Shown here piece after piece: positions 7,505-14,239 of a stretch of DNA of 14,239 bases. Numbering within the stretch: position 1 is the stretch's first letter; every line of letters starts with the position of its first letter. Under the pieces are notes generated by a model. The model had not been told where the DNA came from. It searched no databases and saw only the letters and a list, made by a program, of their open reading frames with translations. The position numbers and the translations under genes were made by a program. Source of the DNA: Negativicoccus succinicivorans (GTDB taxonomy: Bacteria > Bacillota > Negativicutes > Veillonellales > Negativicoccaceae); the NCBI RefSeq assembly GCF_018373335.1, contig NZ_JAHAHH010000033.1, positions 1 to 14,239 on the forward strand, written 5' to 3'.

Positions 7505-8605
7505 TTAACTACGTGCGATTTCTCTGTACTTATTGTAATACCACATATGCTTGGTAATGACCTTCAACACGGCGAGTGTCGGTACGGCAAGCATCATGCC
7601 GAACACGCCGAGAACGGCGCTTCCCAAAAGAACGCCGGCGATAATCGCGACCGGATGAATCTCAATGACGTTGCCCATGAGTTTCGGCATTAAGATATGA
7701 CCGTCAAATTGCTGCACGACGATGTAGAAGATCAATACTTTTACCGCCAGCGCGCCGCTGATGGTCAGCGCCAACAAAAGGGCCGGAATCGCGCCCACAA
7801 TCGGACCGACGATCGGCACCAATTCCACGATCCCCGCGAGCAGCGCGATGACCAGGGGATACGGAACGCCCAGCCACCACATGCCGACAAACACCATACT
7901 GGCAATCGCCGCGCACAAAATCAACTGACCGCGAATATAGGCGCTCAGGATATGATCCGTTTCCTGCACCAAATCCATTATATGTTGACGATAATTCATC
8001 GGGAACAATCCGGCGAAAATGCGTTTGAATTTGCCGCCCGCTTTCAGCATGTAAAACGTAATAATCGGCACGACGACCAGTTCAACCAAGGTGCCGGTAA
8101 ATGCAATTACGGCGAAGATGCCGTTTTTGGCGACATCAATCAAATAGTTACCCGCGCGCACCAGCGAGTCATTGATCATGTCCTGCACTTCCGGCGGGAT
8201 GAAGTCAATATAGCGCGCCTGCAAATACTGCATGGTTTCTAAAAGTTGCGACGTCAACGACGGAATCTGTAATACAAAGCCTTCAAATTGATGCCAGAAC
8301 GGCACGAAAATACTGCGCGCCAGAATGGTCATCACCGCGATAAATACCAAGAACGCAATGATAATGGCAATATCGATGGGGAACCGGCGCCAGCGCAATT
8401 TCTCCGCCATTTTCATCTGAAAATCGACGAGCGGTCGCAAGATCAGGCACAAAAAGAGGCCGATCAAAAACGGTACGACAATCCACGGCACATAGTAAAC
8501 GGTTAAAGCGACGGCCGTCACAAGGACAATGCGCAGCCAAAATTGCGCATCGCGTTTCAAAGGTACTACATTCACTGTTTTTTCATGTTCAGAAACGGGT
8601 TGCAT
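7505..8605 (-). CDS. AI-2E family transporter (PerM/YdiK/TqsA-like membrane protein)
   Basis: A 366-residue polytopic inner-membrane protein. Hydrophobic segments lie near residues 24-40, 42-60, 78-98, 160-186, 225-245, 248-282, 285-300 and 318-348, with a long polar stretch at about 100-160. Family signatures are ELVPIVGPIVGAIPA at 261-275, QQFDGHILMPKLMG at 298-311 and the Gly-rich helix GVLLGSAVLGVFG from 324. The family name comes from one autoinducer-2 exporter; other members have been linked to ion or osmotic transport, so no substrate is assigned. The ATG at 8605 lies 34 bases inside the MBL-fold hydrolase gene and has GGAG ten bases upstream. A GTG at 8575 lacks such a site. fur follows after 16 bases. 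Confidence 0.9.
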   Translation of the reverse strand: MQPVSEHEKTVNVVPLKRDAQFWLRIVLVTAVALTVYYVPWIVVPFLIGLFLCLILRPLVDFQMKMAEKLRWRRFPIDIAIIIAFLVFIAVMTILARSIFVPFWHQFEGFVLQIPSLTSQLLETMQYLQARYIDFIPPEVQDMINDSLVRAGNYLIDVAKNGIFAVIAFTGTLVELVVVPIITFYMLKAGGKFKRIFAGLFPMNYRQHIMDLVQETDHILSAYIRGQLILCAAIASMVFVGMWWLGVPYPLVIALLAGIVELVPIVGPIVGAIPALLLALTISGALAVKVLIFYIVVQQFDGHILMPKLMGNVIEIHPVAIIAGVLLGSAVLGVFGMMLAVPTLAVLKVITKHMWYYNKYREIARS

Positions 8606-9213
8606 CTTTTTTCTTCTCCGATCGTAGTCGATGGTCCGTGTCCGGATAAAACCACGGTGCCATCGGCCAAAGATAATAATTTTTCTTCAATACCTGTAAT
8701 TAGTTGCGACATCGAGCCGCCCGGAAAATCCGTGCGCCCGATCGAGCCTTGAAACAGAGCGTCACCGACAAATACCACTCCCGGTTCGGCGGCGTAAAAG
8801 CTGATACCGCCGGGCGTGTGGCCCGGTGTCTCCAAAACATCAAGTCGGATATCATCCAAGACGACAGTATCCCCTTCCGCCAGAAATTCTTCCGCCGGCT
8901 GCGCCTTCACGCTTTGGTATTGGTAAGCCGATAAATTCAGTTTCGGATCGCTCAAATAGGCTTGATCCGCCTGATGCATCGCCACCGGTACATCCGGGTA
9001 CAACGCGCGCAGTTCTTCTAATGCTCCGATATGATCGGCATGACCATGAGTCAGCAGAATTTTTTTCAATTGTAAATCAAATTTCGTCAGCGCTTTTTGG
9101 ATCTCTTTGGCTTCCGCTGCCGGATCGATGACGATCGCATGCTTGGTCGCTTCTGAAAACAGAATATAGCAATTGGTCGCCAGCGGTCCGAGTGTTAACG
9201 CGATAATTTTCAT
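8572..9213 (-). CDS. MBL-fold metallo-hydrolase, YcbL/glyoxalase II-like
   Basis: A 213-residue soluble metallo-beta-lactamase-fold hydrolase. The dinuclear metal site is complete: H56, H58, D60 and H61 in THGHADHIG, H132 in TPGHTPGG, D151 in VGDALF and H192 in SGHGPST. The compact size and GSIGRTDFPGG segment match the YcbL-type group that sits beside dtd and relA in many Firmicutes. Members are often annotated as hydroxyacylglutathione hydrolases, but they lack the C-terminal glyoxalase II domain and their substrate is mostly unknown; I make no substrate claim. It starts seven bases after dtd, and its last 34 bases overlap the AI-2E gene. Confidence 0.9.
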   Translation of the reverse strand: MKIIALTLGPLATNCYILFSEATKHAIVIDPAAEAKEIQKALTKFDLQLKKILLTHGHADHIGALEELRALYPDVPVAMHQADQAYLSDPKLNLSAYQYQSVKAQPAEEFLAEGDTVVLDDIRLDVLETPGHTPGGISFYAAEPGVVFVGDALFQGSIGRTDFPGGSMSQLITGIEEKLLSLADGTVVLSGHGPSTTIGEEKRCNPFLNMKKQ

Positions 9214-9220
9214 AGCTACC

Positions 9221-9670
9221 TCAAAATAACTTTCCGCTATCCAGCAAAATGGTCACGGGTCCGTCATTCGTCAATGTGACCTGCATTTCCGTTTGAAAAC
9301 GACCGGTCCCGACCGTCACATCATGCGCGCGCAACGCTTGAACAAATACTTCATAAAGCGGCTCGGCGAGACTTGGCGGAGCGGCGGCGGTAAAACTCGG
9401 GCGACGGCCTTTACGTACGTCACCGTATAAAGTGAATTGGGAAATCGCGAGAATTTCGCCGCCCGTATCCAAGAGAGACCGGTTCATTTTGCCGTCCGCG
9501 TCTTCAAAGATGCGCAAATTGACGATTTTATCGGCGAGATAACGGGCATCTTCTTCCGTATCTTCCGCCGCGACACCAAGCAGCACCGTCAGTCCCGCGC
9601 CGGCTTTGCCGACGAGTTCACCGTCCACCGTCACTTGGCTTTGTGTCGTTCGTTGGATCACTGCACGCAT
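9221..9670 (-). CDS. dtd: D-aminoacyl-tRNA deacylase (DTD)
   Basis: A 149-residue homodimeric enzyme that hydrolyses D-aminoacyl-tRNA (and glycine mischarged on tRNA-Ala), keeping D-residues out of proteins. The two active-site motifs are intact: SQFTLYG at 77-83 and the Gly-cisPro motif NDGPVT at 135-140. The N-terminus MRAVIQR and total length are standard. Its ATG shares one base with the relA stop (TAATG), so translation is probably coupled. The relA-dtd neighbourhood is widely conserved in Firmicutes. Confidence 0.96.
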   Translation of the reverse strand: MRAVIQRTTQSQVTVDGELVGKAGAGLTVLLGVAAEDTEEDARYLADKIVNLRIFEDADGKMNRSLLDTGGEILAISQFTLYGDVRKGRRPSFTAAAPPSLAEPLYEVFVQALRAHDVTVGTGRFQTEMQVTLTNDGPVTILLDSGKLF

Positions 9671-11889
9671 TACGTTCCTCCTGCCGATTCCAAACGGCGC
9701 ACGGAATATACATCACGAATCCGTCGCAGCTTGGTCATCATAAATTCCAGTTGATGTAAGTCTTTAATTTGTACGCCCAGCCGAATTTTGGCGACATTAT
9801 CCTGCGGCAAATCGGCGTTCACCGAGCCGACGGACAGTTTCATTTCCGAAACGACGCCCAAAACGTCTTCCAGCAAACCGCGGCGATCGTAACTTTCGAT
9901 CTCGACGACCACCAAAAAAGTTTCATTCGCCCCGTACATCCAGCTGACTTCGATCAGGCGATTCGGATCATCATTGTGAATAATATTGTCACAATCCAGG
10001 CGATGCACGGAAATGCCGCGACCGCGTGTGATGTAGCCGATGACGGGATCGCCCGGTACCGGGTTACAACAACGCGCCATGTGCACCAACAGCCCCGGCT
10101 CGCCTTTGACGAGAATGCCGCTGTTGCCTTTCGTCGCCTTTTTGCTGACCCGCAAGCTGTCGAGCGTTTGTTGCAGCTGAGAAGAAATCGGATTATTTTT
10201 CGCTTCCTCTTTTTTGTGCAGGTCAATCAGCTTCAGTGTAATTCCGCGCACGGTTAAACCGCCATAGCCGGCCGCCGCCAGCAAATCCTCCGGCGTGCCC
10301 GCATTGATCTGTTCGGCAATGGTTTCCAAGCGTCCCGGCTTGTTCAGCGTTTTGAACTCATACCCGAGTTTTTTCGCTTCGCTCTCCAACGCCTCTTTCG
10401 CTTTGGCAATATTATCCGCACGATTTTCCTTCTTAAACCAACTGCGAATTTTCGAACGGCTTTCCGACGACGCGACAATGTTCAGCCAGTCCAAACTCGG
10501 TTTGCCGTTTTTGGACGTAATAATCGAAACGATATCGCCGTTTTTCAGTTTGTAGTCGATCGGCACAATTTTGCCGTTGACTTTGGCCCCCGTGCAGGTA
10601 TTGCCGACCTCCGTATGAATGCGGTACGCGAAATCCAGCGGAATAGCGCCTTGCGGCAAGTCAATGACGTCGCCGCGCGGCGTAAACACAAAGACTTCGT
10701 CGGCGAATACATCGAGTTTCAACGCGTCGACGAATTCCTTCGAATTGCTCGTATCCTGCCATTCGAGCAATTTACGCAACCAACCGATTTTTTCATCAAA
10801 ATTCTGTTGCTGCGACGCTTTTTTCGTGCCTTCTTTATAGCGCCAATGCGCTGCCACACCGTACTCGGCGACCTGGTGCATCTCTTGCGTACGAATCTGG
10901 ATTTCGACCGGTTGCCCCGATTCGCCGATGACCGTCGTATGCAGCGACTGATACATATTCGGTTTCGGCATCGCGATATAATCTTTAAACCGATACGGCA
11001 ACGGTTTCCATAAACTGTGGACAATCCCCAAAACCGCATAGCACTCCGGGATCGTGTTGACGATCACGCGGGTCGCATATAAATCGTAAATCTCACTGAT
11101 ATCCTGATGTTTTTTCTTGATTTTTTTATAAATACTGTAAAAATGTTTCGGACGACCGCTGATGTCCGCTTCAATATTGTTCTTCTGCAGTGAATCGCGC
11201 AAGATATCAATCGTCTGTTTGATGATTTCTTCGCGCACCTGGCGTTTGACCTTCATCTGTTCGACGAGGTCGTAGTATGCCATCGGTTCCAAATAGCGGA
11301 ACGAAAGATCTTCCAGCTCCCACTTGATGTTAAAAATACCGAGCCGATGCGCGAGCGGCGCAAAAATCTCCAGCGTTTCGCGGGCAATGCGCTGCTGCTT
11401 TTCTTCCCGCACGAAGGACAGCGTCCGCATATTATGCAAACGGTCAGCCAGTTTGATAACGACCACGCGCACGTCTTTCGCCATCGCGAGAAACATTTTG
11501 CGATAGGTGTCGAGCTGCTGATCTTCTTTCGTTTTGTAATTCATTCGGTTGAGCTTGGTGACGCCGTCCACCAAAAACGCCACTTCATCGCCGAACAGCA
11601 TGCGAATATCTTCCAGCGTGTAATCAGTATCTTCCACAACATCATGCAACAACGCCGCCTTGATACCGTCCGGATCCATTTGCAAGCCGGCAATAATGTC
11701 GGCGACAGCCAACGGGTGCATAATATATGGTTCACCCGAAACACGTTTTTGGTCCGCATGCGCCGTATCGGCAAGCTCATACGCTTCACGCAGGGAATCT
11801 TCATCGAGATCGGGCAAATATTTTTTGACGTCGGCGACCAATTTCGCATACGCCGCTTCCCGATCAAATTCCGTGTTTACGGTTTCCAT
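9670..11889 (-). CDS. relA: Bifunctional (p)ppGpp synthetase/hydrolase Rel
   Basis: A 739-residue long RelA/SpoT homologue that makes and degrades the stringent alarmone. The HD hydrolase domain is intact, with HDVVEDT at 82-88 and KLADRLHNMRTL at 146-157. The synthetase domain shows GRPKHFYSIYKK at 245-256, RFKD at 300-303 and YQSLHTTV at 313-320. RFKD is the form seen in bifunctional enzymes, as opposed to EFDD in synthetase-only RelA. A TGS domain (about 400-465), the conserved-cysteine region MARCCNPVPGD and a C-terminal ACT domain (about 665-735) complete the usual architecture. AAAGGAGG lies directly before ATG 11889. The start overlaps the end of recJ by 13 bases and the stop overlaps dtd by one. 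Confidence 0.97.
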   Translation of the reverse strand: METVNTEFDREAAYAKLVADVKKYLPDLDEDSLREAYELADTAHADQKRVSGEPYIMHPLAVADIIAGLQMDPDGIKAALLHDVVEDTDYTLEDIRMLFGDEVAFLVDGVTKLNRMNYKTKEDQQLDTYRKMFLAMAKDVRVVVIKLADRLHNMRTLSFVREEKQQRIARETLEIFAPLAHRLGIFNIKWELEDLSFRYLEPMAYYDLVEQMKVKRQVREEIIKQTIDILRDSLQKNNIEADISGRPKHFYSIYKKIKKKHQDISEIYDLYATRVIVNTIPECYAVLGIVHSLWKPLPYRFKDYIAMPKPNMYQSLHTTVIGESGQPVEIQIRTQEMHQVAEYGVAAHWRYKEGTKKASQQQNFDEKIGWLRKLLEWQDTSNSKEFVDALKLDVFADEVFVFTPRGDVIDLPQGAIPLDFAYRIHTEVGNTCTGAKVNGKIVPIDYKLKNGDIVSIITSKNGKPSLDWLNIVASSESRSKIRSWFKKENRADNIAKAKEALESEAKKLGYEFKTLNKPGRLETIAEQINAGTPEDLLAAAGYGGLTVRGITLKLIDLHKKEEAKNNPISSQLQQTLDSLRVSKKATKGNSGILVKGEPGLLVHMARCCNPVPGDPVIGYITRGRGISVHRLDCDNIIHNDDPNRLIEVSWMYGANETFLVVVEIESYDRRGLLEDVLGVVSEMKLSVGSVNADLPQDNVAKIRLGVQIKDLHQLEFMMTKLRRIRDVYSVRRLESAGGT

Positions 11890-13883
11890 ATATCCTCCTT
11901 TCCCGCACCGGCACGATATGTGGCGGAATTTTCCAGCGCAAGTTTTTCGTCACTGGGCCGCCAAGTATACCAGGTTTCATTCTCATACTGTTGCCGTTCC
12001 AACAAATGCAATTCTTCCAACACGGTCACCGCCGCGAATAAATCCCGCGCGGCATACGGCAAGCCGCTCTGCTCCGCGAGAATAGTCTGAATTTGCGCGA
12101 CAGGTCGATTATGCGACTCCAAAAGCACGCGCAGCTCACGATATACCGCCACCATAATTTCACGGTTTAAATGCGCTTTTTGCGCGTTTTCCCACGTGAT
12201 ATCTTTCACCACGCCCTGCACTTGCACCTGGTTCTGCCATGTATTTTTTTGCAACGCGTAAACGATCGCCGCGGTATCGCCGCTGAAAATTTCAGTGGTC
12301 AGTTCCCCGAATCCCCAGCCGACACATTCCAAGTCATCGCCCTGCTGCGCAAAGCTGGCTTTCAAATGGCGCCGATCTTTACCGATGCGGCGAATTTTTT
12401 GCACGGTCAGATCGCGGGACGCAAATAAAGGTGACGGATTACCTTCGCCGAACGGCTCTAAGCGTTCGAGCGCCGTGACGAAATCCAAATCAACATCCGC
12501 CAACGCAAGCGCGCGTTCCACGCGCAGCACCGGTATGAAATCGTCCGGTGTTAAATGCGTATCGGCATAGTCCTGTAAACGCTTGCGCAATTCGGGAATG
12601 CGTTCTTCCCGAATGGAGAACCCGGCCGCCTGATGATGTCCGCCGAATTGTTCCAAAATGTCCGCGCAGGAATGCAGCGCGTCATATATATCCAACGCGG
12701 GAATACTGCGGCAAGAACCCTTGCCGATCCCGTCATTTACCGAAATGACCAAAGCAGGGCGATGAAAGCTGTCCACCAAGCGCGAGGCCACGATACCGAT
12801 GACCCCCGGATGCCATGCCGCTCCGTCCACCACCAACATCCGGTCGTCAGCGGCGCCAAGCTCTGCCAAGCGATGCCGAGCCGCAGTCACCAGTTCACGT
12901 TCCAAGGCCTGTCGCTCACTGTTGATCGCAAATAATTTTTGCGCGAGCGCCAGTGCTTTCTCCGCGTCGGTCGCCGTTAAAAGCTGCACGCCCAAACGCG
13001 CATGCGCCAAACGTCCCGCCGCATTTAAGCGCGGGGCGATAGAAAATCCGATACGCTCGGATGTCACTTGCTCCGGATCGATTTCACACACCTGTAAAAG
13101 CGCGCGTAAACCGACATTATCCGTCGTTGCAAACCGTTTCAATCCCTCTTTGACGTACAAACGATTTTCCGCCAATAACGGTACCACATCGGCGACCGTC
13201 CCCAACGCCACGAGTTCAATATCGTCCGTATAATCTTCGCCTTTGATCTCCCGCCAAAGCGCTCGGCACAGCGTGTAAGCCACGCCTACCCCCGCCAGAT
13301 TTTTATCGGGATAGGCACAGCCGAGCTGTTTCGGATTGATGACGGCAAGTGCCTGCGGCAATTTCTCCGGCGGTTGGTGATGGTCCGTCACGATCAAATC
13401 TAACGGTCCTTGAAAACGGTTGCATAAATGCGTCGAGCTGATTCCGCAGTCCACGGTGATGACGAGTTTCACGCCCTTGGCGACAAGTTCCGCAAGAGCC
13501 GTTTCGTTCAGACCGTAACCCTCCTCAATGCGATCGGGAATATAGTACTCCACATTGCCGCCAAGTCGACGTAAACAGCGTAACATCACCGACGTGGAAG
13601 TAATTCCGTCGACATCATAATCGCCGTAGATAACGATTGTTTCTTGCGCTTTTAACGCTTGCGAAATACGCTCTACCGCTTTCTTTGTTCCTTTTAAAAG
13701 AGCCGGATCAAACCGATCCTCAAGTGTTGCATGAAAAAAATTCTGCGCCGCCTCCACGGTGCAGATCCCCCGCTGTACCAGCATATTCGCCACAATGAGC
13801 GGCAAGTCGAATTCATGGGCCAGCACACCCGCTTGTTCCGTATTTTCTTCTACCGGCACAAATTGCCAATGTTTTTTTTGCAT
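11877..13883 (-). CDS. recJ: Single-stranded-DNA-specific exonuclease RecJ
   Basis: A 668-residue 5'-3' ssDNA exonuclease of the DHH superfamily, used in recombination and mismatch or base-excision repair. DHH-domain motifs are YGDYDVDG at 86-93, VDCGIS at 144-149, TDHH at 166-169 and AGVG at 197-200. The DHHA1 part shows HPGVIGIVASR at 358-368, GKGSCRSI at 387-394 and GGHHQAAGF at 414-422. An OB-fold DNA-binding domain follows. It is longer than E. coli RecJ (577) because of a C-terminal extension from about 565 that looks helical and winged-helix-like, a feature of Firmicutes RecJ. It is the first gene of the operon, 24 bases from the predicted transcription start, with GGTGG before ATG 13883. 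The stop codon lies inside relA. Confidence 0.96.
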   Translation of the reverse strand: MQKKHWQFVPVEENTEQAGVLAHEFDLPLIVANMLVQRGICTVEAAQNFFHATLEDRFDPALLKGTKKAVERISQALKAQETIVIYGDYDVDGITSTSVMLRCLRRLGGNVEYYIPDRIEEGYGLNETALAELVAKGVKLVITVDCGISSTHLCNRFQGPLDLIVTDHHQPPEKLPQALAVINPKQLGCAYPDKNLAGVGVAYTLCRALWREIKGEDYTDDIELVALGTVADVVPLLAENRLYVKEGLKRFATTDNVGLRALLQVCEIDPEQVTSERIGFSIAPRLNAAGRLAHARLGVQLLTATDAEKALALAQKLFAINSERQALERELVTAARHRLAELGAADDRMLVVDGAAWHPGVIGIVASRLVDSFHRPALVISVNDGIGKGSCRSIPALDIYDALHSCADILEQFGGHHQAAGFSIREERIPELRKRLQDYADTHLTPDDFIPVLRVERALALADVDLDFVTALERLEPFGEGNPSPLFASRDLTVQKIRRIGKDRRHLKASFAQQGDDLECVGWGFGELTTEIFSGDTAAIVYALQKNTWQNQVQVQGVVKDITWENAQKAHLNREIMVAVYRELRVLLESHNRPVAQIQTILAEQSGLPYAARDLFAAVTVLEELHLLERQQYENETWYTWRPSDEKLALENSATYRAGAGKEDIWKP

Positions 13884-13913
13884 ACTTCCACCAGTTTCTT
13901 TTGCTATTTTTCT

Positions 13914-13922
13914 ATTGTAGCA
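13914..13922 (-). promoter_or_regulatory. Extended -10 promoter for the recJ operon
   Basis: On the minus strand TGC (13920-13922) directly precedes TACAAT (13914-13919), an extended -10 element with a good hexamer. No good -35 hexamer sits at 16-18 bases: the sequence there is TAGTAA, and TTGAGA lies only 11 bases away. The predicted start is near 13907, giving a leader of about 24 nt for recJ. It is the only good promoter seen for the nine-gene run, although other starts in the AT-rich gap are possible. Confidence 0.6.
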
Positions 13923-14108
13923 CGTTTTATTCTCAATTACTATTTATTTTCAATATTTGTATACGACGGATGATTTAAATCAGTTATTAATAAGCTTTGT
14001 TATACAATGACTCGAGAGATTCTCTTTGCTTTTTACAAAAACGAAAATGAAAATCACGTTGTAAGCAATACAATAATTACAGTGTATTCATAAAAAGAAT
14101 TTGCAAAT
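13923..14108 (-). other. AT-rich intergenic region between the rRNA operon and recJ
   Basis: About 185 bases that are clearly richer in A and T than the flanking genes, with no plausible coding frame. It holds only short inverted repeats: TTGTA/TACAA at 14059-14063 and 14069-14073, and AGAGA/TCTCT near 14014-14024. I recognise no riboswitch, T-box, tRNA or known operator. It may carry UP-element-like tracts or further promoters for recJ, which is inference. Confidence 0.5.
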
Positions 14109-14139
14109 AAAAAAGAGACCGTCATTCGACGGTCTCTTT
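14109..14139 (-). terminator. Intrinsic terminator of the rRNA operon
   Basis: A perfect 12-bp stem pairs 14128-14139 with 14112-14123 (minus strand AAAGAGACCGTC with GACGGTCTCTTT) around the four-base loop GAAT. It continues into a T tract on the minus strand. It lies immediately after the 3' end of the 5S gene and separates the rRNA operon from recJ. Position, stem strength and T tract make this a firm call. Confidence 0.93.
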
Positions 14140-14143
14140 GGCG

Positions 14144-14239
<96 letters not shown>

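Noticed and set aside
7520..7560. Possible internal promoter before fur (TACAAT on the minus strand)
   Set aside because: The -10 hexamer is good, but no -35 match or TG extension lies at the right distance. It is within the AI-2E coding sequence, so it is too weak to annotate.
13923..14000. Fur box or other operator in the recJ upstream region
   Set aside because: AT-rich stretches such as TTGAGAATAAA and two loosely similar GTATA(A)CAAA segments were inspected. None forms a 7-1-7 inverted repeat or a convincing operator pair.
14014..14073. Short inverted repeats in the AT-rich gap
   Set aside because: Five-base arms in very AT-rich sequence are expected by chance, and there is no T tract or conserved context.

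Overview
This is a housekeeping stretch of a bacterial chromosome, with every supported gene on the minus strand (transcribed right to left). Protein signatures (B. subtilis-like Fur, HemZ, long bifunctional Rel, Cys-rich HisRS, 6S RNA next to aspS), roughly balanced base composition with many GCG/CGC codons, and gene order point to the Bacillota. Class Negativicutes (Veillonella/Megasphaera/Dialister relatives) is my best guess; this rests on overall impression, not on a search.

Layout in transcription order. At the right edge is the 3' part of a 5S rRNA gene with a perfect 12-bp hairpin terminator, the end of an rRNA operon that continues outside the window. An AT-rich gap of about 225 nt carries an extended -10 promoter just before recJ. 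Then nine tightly packed genes follow: recJ, relA (bifunctional Rel), dtd, an MBL-fold hydrolase, an AI-2E family permease, fur, hemZ, hisS and aspS. Junctions range from a 34-nt overlap to a 16-nt gap, and two are ATGA stop/start overlaps, so this looks like one long operon. After aspS comes a free-standing 6S RNA gene (ssrS) with its own sigma-A-type promoter and terminator. It is followed by rarA and the N-terminal part of an FtsK/SpoIIIE translocase gene, whose GTG start lies inside the end of rarA and which runs off the left edge.

Functionally the region groups genome maintenance (RecJ, RarA, FtsK), stringent response and growth control (Rel, 6S RNA), translation quality (DTD, HisRS, AspRS) and iron/heme metabolism (Fur, HemZ). 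I found no mobile element, CRISPR array, phage gene or tRNA, and nothing that I would call a new biological system. The points most worth a second look are the 6S RNA and its effect on the rarA start, a His residue suggesting a non-discriminating AspRS, the eight-cysteine insertion in HisRS, the AI-2E/fur pair embedded in the operon, and the rarA-ftsK overlap.
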